Under the pieces are notes generated by a model, which was given only the letters and a program-made list of their open reading frames with translations, did no database searches and was not told the DNA's origin. A stretch of DNA of 64,000 nucleotides. Origin: Phycisphaerae bacterium (lineage in GTDB: Bacteria > Planctomycetota > Phycisphaerae > Tepidisphaerales > Tepidisphaeraceae). The stretch lies in NCBI GenBank assembly GCA_026004655.1, contig BPJO01000004.1, forward strand, positions 62,001 through 126,000, given 5' to 3'. Below, piece after piece: positions 56,988 to 64,000 of this stretch; position 1 is the first letter of the stretch; each line of letters opens with the position of its first letter. Position numbers and translations under genes: made by a program.

Positions 56988-58313
56988 ATGTCTGAGTCTC
57001 CGATCCGAGTTCTGAATGACAACGGCGCTTATTCGTGGTTTATGGACGAACGTGCAATAGTCCATAACGACCGTCTGTTGGTCGGTTCGGTTCGATCCAG
57101 CAGTAAGAGCTATCGATTCGGGGATGTGGAGGCAGGCGAGATCGGCGCCTGCGAAGTGGCGGTTCATGATCTGAAAACCGGGAAAAGTCATGTGATCCCC
57201 TTGCACTCTCCGTTTGAACAGGATGATCATAACGGACCGTCTTTGCACGTTCTCCCCGATGGTCGTGTGATAGCGATTTATTCCCGTCATTCGGTTGAGC
57301 GGAGAGTATTCTGGCGGATCAGTCAGTCCGAGGATCTTTTGACATGGGGACCGATTCAATCCATGGAAACCCCGGGTAAAGATGCTCCGCCTTGCAGCGG
57401 AGATAATGTTACCTATTCCAATCCGTGGCAGGTGAGTAACGGACGACTGTACAATTTTTTCCGATGTCTCCATCACCAGCAGAACTGGATGTTCAGCGAT
57501 GATCAGGGACAGCACTGGCAATACGGGGGAATGTTTTTAAGAGGTTATCAAGGCTACGCCCCATATTTCAAATACGCCCCGGGACCGGATGATCGCTTCT
57601 TCTTCATCGGTACGGAGGACCATCCTCGGCAATTCGACAACAGTGTGTACGCTGGTTTTATTCAAAACGAGAACATATATCAGAGCGATGGAACACTTTA
57701 TCGTGCCCTCAGTCGTACAACGGAAAAATCAGGGGATATCTGGGATATGACCTGTGTTTATCGTGGAGACGCCGATCATGTCGCATGGGTCGTCGATCTG
57801 CACGTCGATCCCCAGGGGCGACCGGTTTGTGTGTTCAGTACGCAGCGAGACGGTCGAGGTCTGCCCCGAGGAGAAGCAGGATTCGATCATCGATATCATT
57901 ATGCTCGGTGGGATGGGCATTGTTGGATTGAACACGAATGCGCCTACGCTGGCACTAAACTTTATTCGGGAGAGGATGACTATACCGGCCTTGTTGCGAT
58001 CGATCCTCAGGACATCAATTCAATATACATCTCCACCAATGCCGACCCGGCGAACGGTCGTCCTCTGATCAGTGAGGCCGACGGGAAACGACATTGGGAA
58101 ATTTTCCACGGAAAAACTCGTGACGGCGGGGCAACCTGGACTTGGAAACCGATTACCCAAAATTCAACGACAGATAATCTGCGTCCAATCATCCCCGTCT
58201 GGAGAAATTCTCAAGTAGCGTTGATCTGGATGCAGGGAAGCTACCCCAATCATCGTGGCCCATGGACGACCCGGATTGTTGCATCCATTTTTCCGCGAGA
58301 GAGTGGTACTTGA
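56988..58313 (+). CDS. BNR_4-type beta-propeller protein
   Basis: A 441-residue protein without signal peptide. The first strand DNGAYSWFMDERAIVHNDRLLVGSV is the usual opening of BNR_4 propellers; later Asp-box-like repeats such as FSDDQGQHWQYG and GKTRDGGATWTW support it. This family includes several polysaccharide lyases and hydrolases. In this operon it likely acts in the cytoplasm on unsaturated rhamnogalacturonan oligosaccharides; the exact reaction cannot be told from sequence. Confidence 0.72.
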   Translation: MSESPIRVLNDNGAYSWFMDERAIVHNDRLLVGSVRSSSKSYRFGDVEAGEIGACEVAVHDLKTGKSHVIPLHSPFEQDDHNGPSLHVLPDGRVIAIYSRHSVERRVFWRISQSEDLLTWGPIQSMETPGKDAPPCSGDNVTYSNPWQVSNGRLYNFFRCLHHQQNWMFSDDQGQHWQYGGMFLRGYQGYAPYFKYAPGPDDRFFFIGTEDHPRQFDNSVYAGFIQNENIYQSDGTLYRALSRTTEKSGDIWDMTCVYRGDADHVAWVVDLHVDPQGRPVCVFSTQRDGRGLPRGEAGFDHRYHYARWDGHCWIEHECAYAGTKLYSGEDDYTGLVAIDPQDINSIYISTNADPANGRPLISEADGKRHWEIFHGKTRDGGATWTWKPITQNSTTDNLRPIIPVWRNSQVALIWMQGSYPNHRGPWTTRIVASIFPRESGT

Positions 58314-58455
58314 TACTTGACGGGTTACCGAGGCTCGGAAAATCTCCAGTGAGAGGAAGAATTTTCCTAATAAATCATTTGCCATCGGAAAATGGCCAGG
58401 GAAGTTCAGAGAAAAGACTTGATCTACCGATCAAATCCGACGGGAACCTATTTAC

Positions 58456-59277
58456 CTAAACAAATTGCTTATAGGCTTCTGCAATTTCGTTCAGATAGAC
58501 GTTCTGATCCAGAGCCCATTTCTCGGTCGAAAAAATCTCGATCTCATTCAGTCCCTTGAATCCAGCCTTTTCGACGCAAGCCCGCAAATGAGGGATGTTG
58601 ATGCATCCTTCCCCCATAACACCACGGTCATTAAGCAGGTCACGGGTGTTGGGTCTCCAGTCGCAGACATGGAACCCGAAAAGAGTTCCCTGCTGTCCTG
58701 CCAGTTCGATTTCGGTCTCGATATCCGGGTCCCACCAGACATGATATACATCGCAGGCGATGCCCACATAAGGGGAACGAAGCTGTTCGCAGACCAGGCG
58801 GGCTTCTTTCATTCGGTTGATGCAAGAGCGGTCCGCGGCATACATCGGATGCAAGGGTTCAATCGCGAGTTTTATCTGATTGGCTTGGGCATGCTCCAGG
58901 CACCGGCTGATTCCTTCGGTGACCTGCTTTCGGGCTTCTGTCAGGGGCATGCCCACCACAGCTCCGACGACCAGAACAACCATCTCTGCACCCACCGCGG
59001 CTGCTTCATCGATACAGGTCTTGTTTTCATCAACCGCTTTTTGGCGGATGCTGGAATCGAACGCAGGGAAAAACCCTCCACGAACCAAAGCCGGTACCTT
59101 CAGACCTGATCCTCGGACAATGCGAGCAGCCTCCTTGATCCCGATAGATTCAATCACGTTTCGCCAGACGCTAATTCCCCCAAAACCGGCCCGGGCATAA
59201 GCATCACAACACTGAGCGAGTGTCCAGGGCTTGTTGGTCATCGTATGGACGGCGGCAGTTGATAAGTTCAGGCTCAT
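58456..59277 (-). CDS. Sugar phosphate isomerase/epimerase-like TIM barrel
   Basis: A 273-residue TIM barrel. Metal-binding residues are visible in VGAEMVVLVVGAVVG, KLAIEPLHPMYAAD, GIACDVYHVWWDPDIE and GFHVCDWRPNT, ending LNEIEIFSTEKW. The frame is open 41 codons further, but the family start MSLNLSTAAVHTMTNKPW fixes the ATG. It probably follows the Gfo/Idh oxidoreductase gene on the same strand, with a large hairpin in the 136-base gap. Substrate unknown. Confidence 0.8.
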   Translation of the reverse strand: MSLNLSTAAVHTMTNKPWTLAQCCDAYARAGFGGISVWRNVIESIGIKEAARIVRGSGLKVPALVRGGFFPAFDSSIRQKAVDENKTCIDEAAAVGAEMVVLVVGAVVGMPLTEARKQVTEGISRCLEHAQANQIKLAIEPLHPMYAADRSCINRMKEARLVCEQLRSPYVGIACDVYHVWWDPDIETEIELAGQQGTLFGFHVCDWRPNTRDLLNDRGVMGEGCINIPHLRACVEKAGFKGLNEIEIFSTEKWALDQNVYLNEIAEAYKQFV

Positions 59278-59302
59278 GAGGTTACAAAAGTATGTTAAGA
59301 AT

Positions 59303-59393
59303 CCTCCGTTCCAGTACACGGAGACCCGAAGCAATAGATGACAGGCTGCATATGTCTCGATCCTTCGGAGCTCTCCGTGTACTGGATCGGAGG
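59303..59393. repeat. Long near-perfect inverted repeat in intergenic gap
   Basis: Arms of 22 bases (59303-59324 and 59372-59393) match at 21 positions, with an inner CCGAAG/CTTCGG pair inside a 47-base spacer. No T-run follows in either orientation, so it is not an ordinary terminator. It lies 26 bases upstream of the TIM-barrel start and 20 after the oxidoreductase stop. Confidence 0.8.
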
Positions 59394-59412
59394 TGATCAA
59401 AATGATTCATTC

Positions 59413-60582
59413 TCACAGTGCGGGTACGTCAACCCAGCGTTTTTCTTTCCAGCTTTGCATTCCCAGCTCAGCTAGTTGTACACCTTTAGCGCCTTCTCGG
59501 AGGGTGTAACGGAATGGTTCATCCAGCGCGACATGACGTAAAAACTCTTCCCACTGGATTTTGAACGCGTTATCGTAAGGAATGTTGTTAGGGACTTTCT
59601 GCCAACCTTCATAAAAATTGATCGGTTGGGGGATATCCGGATTCCAGACGGGTTTGGGTGTTTCGGCTGCACTTTGAACAAAAACTTCCCTTAGCCCCGC
59701 CACGGCAGTGCCTTTGGTCCCGTTGACTTCTACCGTTAGAAGATCATCTCGTCGGACACGAACACACCAAGAGCTGTTAAACTGGCAGACCGTTCCGTCT
59801 TCTAGAACGAAGATCGCGTAGGCCGAGTCGTCGGCGGTGGCTTTGTAGATCTTTCCGGACTCATCCCGGCGCTCAGGAATATCAGTATTTCCATAAGCGA
59901 CCAGTGACTTGATCGGTCCGAACAGATTGCTGATCACGTATTGCCAGTGACAGAACATGTCGATCATGATCCCACCGCCGTCTTCGGCGCGGTAATTCCA
60001 GCTCGGACGTTGGGCGGGTTGGTCCCGATCGATACCGGTAAAAACCCAGTAGCCAAACTCGCCGCGGACCGACAGGATCTTCCCAAAAAAGCCTAAGTCC
60101 TTAAGCATGGCGATTTTGCGGAAACTCGGGAGCCACAGTTTGTCCTGGACGACGCCGTTTTTCAGACCCGCCTTTTCGACCAGTTCCGCGAGTCGAAGAG
60201 CTTCTTTGGTTTCCGTGGCGGTGGGTTTTTCGCAATAAATAGCCTTTCCGGCTTTGACGGCTTTTTCAATGAATCCCGCTCGTTGCAAGGTTCCAGAAGC
60301 ATCAAAAAAGATCTGATTGTTGGAATCCCCCAGAGCCGTATCGAGGTCCGTGGTGTAGGCAAGTTCTCGTCCGATTTCGCGTTTGGCGACTTCAGTCGCC
60401 AAGGGTTTGAGTTTATTCGCATTTCTACCGGTCAGAATCGGTTCGGGCATCAAGACCATATCGTCATTGACCTTCACACCGCCTTGCTTGATGATGGCCA
60501 GGATCGAACGAATTAGGTGCTGATTGGTGCCCATTCGTCCGGTCACGCCATTCATAATGATACCGATTTTTCGGATTTCCAT
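59413..60582 (-). CDS. Gfo/Idh/MocA-family oxidoreductase
   Basis: A 389-residue protein. Variant Rossmann motif [17 protein letters not shown], the KP motif [13 protein letters not shown], then [37 protein letters not shown] and GREFGYWVF-like [15 protein letters not shown]. The family oxidises or reduces sugars or their phosphates. It heads the two-gene operon ending in the TIM-barrel isomerase and is divergent from an AraC regulator that is a likely controller. Confidence 0.82.
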   Translation of the reverse strand: MEIRKIGIIMNGVTGRMGTNQHLIRSILAIIKQGGVKVNDDMVLMPEPILTGRNANKLKPLATEVAKREIGRELAYTTDLDTALGDSNNQIFFDASGTLQRAGFIEKAVKAGKAIYCEKPTATETKEALRLAELVEKAGLKNGVVQDKLWLPSFRKIAMLKDLGFFGKILSVRGEFGYWVFTGIDRDQPAQRPSWNYRAEDGGGIMIDMFCHWQYVISNLFGPIKSLVAYGNTDIPERRDESGKIYKATADDSAYAIFVLEDGTVCQFNSSWCVRVRRDDLLTVEVNGTKGTAVAGLREVFVQSAAETPKPVWNPDIPQPINFYEGWQKVPNNIPYDNAFKIQWEEFLRHVALDEPFRYTLREGAKGVQLAELGMQSWKEKRWVDVPAL

Positions 60583-60710
60583 CGCGGTTGCTCCTTGGCT
60601 ATGCAGCTAGGCTGCGGGATGCAGATAAGTTAATCGATGACAGGATCATATATCCGGATGAACGTTCAGCGGTATAGACTTTTGGGCCATCTTTTGCACA
60701 ATTCGGACAC

Positions 60711-61484
60711 ATGCCTCGTCCTTGGATCACGTTTATTACCGGTCAATATGTGCCCCGCTGTCAGCACGATATAGACAAGTATTTTTCGGATTATCAAACC
60801 CTTCAATACATGGATGCGGGCTCAGTATCGCTTAGGATTGGCGAGCAATCTTACGTACTAAAAGGACGATGGTTCTGGTCGGCGTATCCCGGTCCAAGGA
60901 TCGCGTTTCATGCCGTCGAGAAGGGGGGGTACTGGGTGCACCGTTACATTGCCTTTCGCGGTCCCTTGGTTGCAAGATGGCAGGAAGATGGATTGTTCCC
61001 AGTCCCTCCTCAACAACCTCCCCAGAGTGAAGACTGGGCGACCCGATTTGATAAACTGATAGACAGGGTTGCGCAACCAGGATACTGGGATGTGGTTAAA
61101 ACCGGTCATGAGGTTGAATCTCTGTTGATCGATCTGGCATCGGCTCGGGCGCAAAAACCCCTTTCAGGTTGGGTCCGCACTCTGGCAAAGAATCTTTCAG
61201 AATCGGACGGTAAGGGGATGGATTACGAATGCGTAGCCAGAGAGCTGGGAATGTCGGTCCGCAGTCTTCGGCGTAACTTCAAACGAAAACTGGGTTTATC
61301 ACCTCACCAGTTTCTGATCGAGCAGCGTATACGCCTCGCCCGGCAAAAACTATTGGAAACAGATGTTCCGATAAAACAAATCGCCAGGGAGCTGGGATAC
61401 TCGGACGTCTATTATTTTGGTAGACAATTCAAGCAGCTCACTGGTATTTCCCCCGCAGCTTTTCGACGATCTCGTGAAGGGTAA
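60711..61484 (+). CDS. AraC-family transcription regulator
   Basis: A 257-residue protein with an N-terminal cupin-like sensing domain (about 1-150) and a C-terminal double helix-turn-helix (MDYECVARELGMSVRSLRRNFKRKLG and IKQIARELGYSDVYYFGRQFKQLTG). Divergent from the oxidoreductase/isomerase operon with 128 bases between. Likely responds to a pectin-derived sugar. Confidence 0.85.
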   Translation: MPRPWITFITGQYVPRCQHDIDKYFSDYQTLQYMDAGSVSLRIGEQSYVLKGRWFWSAYPGPRIAFHAVEKGGYWVHRYIAFRGPLVARWQEDGLFPVPPQQPPQSEDWATRFDKLIDRVAQPGYWDVVKTGHEVESLLIDLASARAQKPLSGWVRTLAKNLSESDGKGMDYECVARELGMSVRSLRRNFKRKLGLSPHQFLIEQRIRLARQKLLETDVPIKQIARELGYSDVYYFGRQFKQLTGISPAAFRRSREG

Positions 61485-61577
61485 AAAATCAACATCAAGT
61501 TCCAGTACATCCTGTTCGATACTGCAAAACAGGCGGGTCGGTGTAACGCTTCCCGTCAATGAACGGGAATAGAAAAG

Positions 61578-61985
61578 ATGAGTATGACAATTTCCGCAGA
61601 AATGTTTCAGGATATTTTATCTTCTTTGAATGGGGATGGACGCAATGGTAGGATCGCAGATCGACGCAAGGGGGCTAGAGTCGGGGTCAGGGCCATCCTC
61701 TCGATCGAGCGCCTGGTGGTCGGAGATACCGGATTTCTCGAAGCCAATGCGCATCTCCGAGAAATATCACGAGGCGGGATCGGACTGATCAGCCCGGTTC
61801 GGATGTCAAAAGGAGAGGTGTTCCGTGTGAGCTTCCCCAGCAATCAGGGCAACCCGATTCAAGTGGAATACGTCGTACGGCACGTGCAACCCTTGAAACC
61901 GTCGTTGTTTCGGATTGGAGCACAACTTCAAAATCTTCTACAATCGGAAACCGGTGAAACGACTATCGAAAAACGCTGTGCGTAA
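61578..61985 (+). CDS. PilZ domain protein
   Basis: A 135-residue protein with the PilZ c-di-GMP-binding signature: the RxxxR motif in RIADRRKGARV (about residues 28-38) and the (D/N)xSxxG-like LREISRGGIGL near residue 66. Preceded by an AraC gene and followed by intergenic sequence. It should bind cyclic di-GMP and adjust motility or surface functions. Confidence 0.82.
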   Translation: MSMTISAEMFQDILSSLNGDGRNGRIADRRKGARVGVRAILSIERLVVGDTGFLEANAHLREISRGGIGLISPVRMSKGEVFRVSFPSNQGNPIQVEYVVRHVQPLKPSLFRIGAQLQNLLQSETGETTIEKRCA

Positions 61986-62362
61986 TAAAAAGCTGCTTCG
62001 AAGTAAAAAACAATGAGTTCTGACAAGCTTGGTCTGGTTTGTCGGAAAAAACAGGGAAAATCAGCAATTCAGTCTTGAAAAGCCCAGAGTTTTCAGTATT
62101 TTCTAGTAACCGATTGTCCGAAAATCGCAGTGAGACGGTTGTCGGGAACGGCGGTGCACGGGGAAGGAAATCAGTGCAGAATGGATCTGCGCTGCCGTGC
62201 GACGGGTAGATTGGTCATTCACTAAACCCGTCCGGCTGACCGCGTAGGTTGGTCGATGAGTATCCGGATTTTCCGGAACATCTCTCACGTCTTTGGCGGA
62301 TGATCGTCTTGGCTCCGGAAACCCCCCCCCCATGACGAACCGCCTCAATTGGAGACGCGTCT
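61986..62362. other. Intergenic region with no supported gene
   Basis: A 377-base gap between the PilZ gene and the HU-like gene. I see no conserved frame or strong hairpin; it ends in a run of C 30 bases before the HU-like start. Confidence 0.5.
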
Positions 62363-62662
62363 ATGGCCAAGTCCATGACCAAGTCGGAAATCGCAGCTTA
62401 TATCGCAGAAAAAGTCGGCGTGACCAAGAAGCAGGTCAACCAGTTCTTTGAGGCCCAAGCCGAACTGGCTTACAAGCAGGCCAAGAATCAGTTCGTAATC
62501 CCGGGCATCGGTAAACTCGTCCTCGTCGAAACTGCTCCCCGTGAAATGGTCATGCGGTTCGGTCCCAAAGCCGGTCAAACCGTCAAAATCCCCAAGAAAA
62601 AACGTCTGAAGTTCCGTGTCGCCAAGGCCGCCAAAGATGCAATTCTTGGTGCCAAAAAGTAA
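62363..62662 (+). CDS. HU/IHF-like DNA-binding protein
   Basis: A 99-residue basic protein with an HU-type alpha/beta core: SEIAAYIAEKVGVTKKQVNQFFEAQAELA helices, then IPGIGKLVLVETAPR and a lysine-rich tail. Planctomycete HU-like proteins show this shortened arm and basic C-terminus. It is monocistronic, with a terminator 36 bases after the stop. Confidence 0.85.
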   Translation: MAKSMTKSEIAAYIAEKVGVTKKQVNQFFEAQAELAYKQAKNQFVIPGIGKLVLVETAPREMVMRFGPKAGQTVKIPKKKRLKFRVAKAAKDAILGAKK

Positions 62663-62698
62663 TCAATAACCTGTAGGAGCTGTTTTCAGTTTTTCGTT

Positions 62699-62731
62699 AG
62701 CCCACGCTTCATGGTTGTGGGCTTTCGTTTT
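62699..62731 (+). terminator. Rho-independent terminator of the HU-like gene
   Basis: A perfect 7-bp stem (AGCCCAC / GTGGGCT) with an 11-base loop, followed by TTCGTTTT. Confidence 0.8.
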
Positions 62732-62839
62732 ATCGCTTCATAATCCCCCAGCGGAACCCTCACAGCTTATGATAGGCGGGATACTAACGGGATAGTCGAG
62801 CGGCGTCCCCAGTAATTTTTTATTTGGTATACCCCAGAA

Positions 62840-62959
62840 TCAGTCAAGCCATCCCCTCAGGCTGAACCGATTGTTCGAGCGTAAAAACATCAAAACGAGT
62901 CCAATCAAAACCAGCCAACTGGCTTTGGGGGGATCCAAGAATTTCGACAGTGCGATAAA
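62840..62959 (-). pseudogene. Orphan PEP-CTERM-like C-terminal tail
   Basis: A 39-codon open frame without a start codon, bounded upstream by a stop. It reads as a short basic-charged loop, then PPKASWLVLIGLVLMFLRS and arginines, the shape of a PEP-CTERM anchor. Either a relic of a deleted exported protein or coincidence. Confidence 0.3.
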
Positions 62960-63040
62960 TCAAGTTATCCGCGATCCTCCGGGGGGATTGTGAGGACAAT
63001 CTCGAATGAGCTTCTTACTGCCTTAGAGGTCGCAATATTT

Positions 63041-63778
63041 TTAGTGGTATCGTTTTGCCATCAATCCCAGAAGTGTGACACCTATCCATCCGAAGTTCGG
63101 TTCGGGGACGCTTATCGTTGTTCCTGTGACGGTGATCATATCGATTCGCCAGGTGCCCGTCGGGGCATACGTCGATAGAGTACGTGATGCAACGTACTGC
63201 GTGCTCGTCCCGAACTCCGCCACGACCCGGAACCCGGCGTACGGGTTGTCGTTTAGACCCGCCACGCCTGACAGGTCGACCGTCCGACCGTTGGTCCATG
63301 AAGCGTTGCCTGACGTGTACGACACGACAAAATCCGCTCCGTCGATCCAGACCGGTGTTGCAGCCGTGGCATCGAGGGTGTACTGAAACCGTGTCCGGTT
63401 CGGTGCCGCCGCGGAGGTGTTCTGATCCCATTGCACTTGGATCGACTCGTACCCTGCCGTGCTAACCTCCCACCGCAACCCCGCAGACTTGTTTCCGGTC
63501 CCTTGTACAGGAAAGTTGCTGATCAAGTAGCTGCTGTCATCCGCGGCAACTGCCGGATCGGAAGAGCCCTCCCCGTTGCCGAACTTCACAATGACACCGC
63601 CTTGGGCACTCAACACCCCCCATCCGACCGACGGGGCGGATGACCCCGTATCGATATTGCTATCCGGCGTCGCACTGTTGAAGTCCCACCGAGCCAGAAC
63701 GGCTGCAGGGCAGATGCCCGCTGAAATGCTAATCCATGTTATTAGAATCGTTGCGAATAATGTGACACGAGCAACCAT
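63041..63778 (-). CDS. Secreted PEP-CTERM-type protein
   Basis: A 245-residue protein: signal peptide (VTLFATILITWISISAGI), a beta-rich central domain typical of surface proteins (ARWDFNSATPDSNIDTGSSAP) and a C-terminal VPEPNFGWIGVTLLGLMAKRYH, a PEP motif, hydrophobic helix and basic end. The anchor suggests exosortase-mediated sorting. Function unknown, possibly surface or exopolysaccharide associated. Confidence 0.8.
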   Translation of the reverse strand: MVARVTLFATILITWISISAGICPAAVLARWDFNSATPDSNIDTGSSAPSVGWGVLSAQGGVIVKFGNGEGSSDPAVAADDSSYLISNFPVQGTGNKSAGLRWEVSTAGYESIQVQWDQNTSAAAPNRTRFQYTLDATAATPVWIDGADFVVSYTSGNASWTNGRTVDLSGVAGLNDNPYAGFRVVAEFGTSTQYVASRTLSTYAPTGTWRIDMITVTGTTISVPEPNFGWIGVTLLGLMAKRYH

Positions 63779-63868
63779 AACATAAACTCCCCACGCTGGA
63801 CTTTAACCGTTAAGTATCCGCTGGACGTATCAGGGTAATTCTGGGATGGGGGGGGAGATGATCAGGGT

Positions 63869-64000
63869 TTATTCCCCCGACTTGGTGTCCGGAGCATCCG
63901 ACTTTTTGGCCTTGTCGGCTTCCTTGGCCTTTTTCGCCGCCGAGATCGACTCCTTGATCTGTTGTAGTTCCTGTTTCTGCTCGTCGCTGAGCACGGCCAG
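63869..64000 (-). CDS. C-terminal end of a gene extending past the window
   Basis: The last 43 codons of a minus-strand gene whose start lies beyond the window. It reads LAVLSDEQKQELQQIK and a Lys/Ala/Asp-rich tail. The LSDEQ segment is reminiscent of LTxxQ/Spy-type periplasmic proteins, but the fragment is too short to assign. Confidence 0.5.
   Translation of the reverse strand: MAVLSDEQKQELQQIKESISAAKKAKEADKAKKSDAPDTKSGE

Noticed and set aside
1-64000. CRISPR arrays, insertion sequences, integrases or phage genes
   Set aside because: No direct-repeat arrays, transposase or integrase motifs were noticed; absence is by eye only.

Overview
The window looks like a chromosome segment of a Planctomycetota bacterium, most likely a Phycisphaerae relative. 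Pointers are two large secreted proteins with near-identical prepilin signal sequences (FTLVELLVVIGIIAVLIS) and a planctomycete-style C-terminal H..DG region, a PEP-CTERM-type secreted protein, an Anbu/alpha-E/transglutaminase cluster, an HU-like basic protein, many Gfo/Idh/MocA oxidoreductases and TIM-barrel sugar isomerases, and a large investment in pectin sugars. The assignment is by protein character only.

Layout. 0-5 kb: end of an alpha-E/transglutaminase/Anbu proteasome-like operon, then a lipoprotein, an aldo/keto reductase and a small P-loop protein. 5-22 kb: mostly single housekeeping genes (membrane protein, yacG, Gfo/Idh oxidoreductase, xylose isomerase, reductase, tRNA-Arg(CCU), SpoIVB-like S55 peptidase, nadA, glmM, scpA), one decayed metallo-beta-lactamase-fold gene and a secreted heparinase/alginate-lyase-like protein. 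22.5-38.4 kb: a surface polysaccharide region with three methyltransferases, two O-antigen-polymerase-like membrane proteins, four glycosyltransferases, two GT-C-like membrane proteins, a Wzx-type flippase and an SGNH esterase. 38.4-46 kb: a XylR-type regulator divergent from a six-gene operon that I read as oxidative D-apiose catabolism (ApsD, ApnL, an epimerase, an SDR, an OiaC-like TIM barrel, ApnO). 46-60.6 kb: a rhamnogalacturonan region (GH106-like hydrolase, two CE12 acetylesterases, PL11 lyase, BNR_4 propeller, TIM-barrel isomerase, Gfo/Idh oxidoreductase) with two paralogous convergent LacI regulators, two pilin-like proteins and a divergent AraC regulator. 60.7-64 kb: AraC, PilZ and HU-like proteins, a PEP-CTERM protein and the tail of another gene.

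How it fits together. Apiose is a characteristic branched sugar of pectin rhamnogalacturonan II, so an apiose operon beside a rhamnogalacturonan I lyase/esterase set makes a coherent pectin side-chain and backbone programme: lyase and esterases open the polymer, rhamnosidase-like and BNR enzymes process oligosaccharides, and the apiose operon oxidises the released pentose. No sugar transporter is visible in either locus.

Caution on sequence state. Between 23 and 51 kb many genes carry single-base indels, often in homopolymers, while catalytic motifs on both sides stay intact and repairing the frame restores ATGA start/stop overlaps. They are densest in 40.4-44.3 kb. I recognised none in 1-22 kb or 51-64 kb. 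This may be locally poor consensus sequence or very recent gene inactivation; affected genes are given with their repaired extents.
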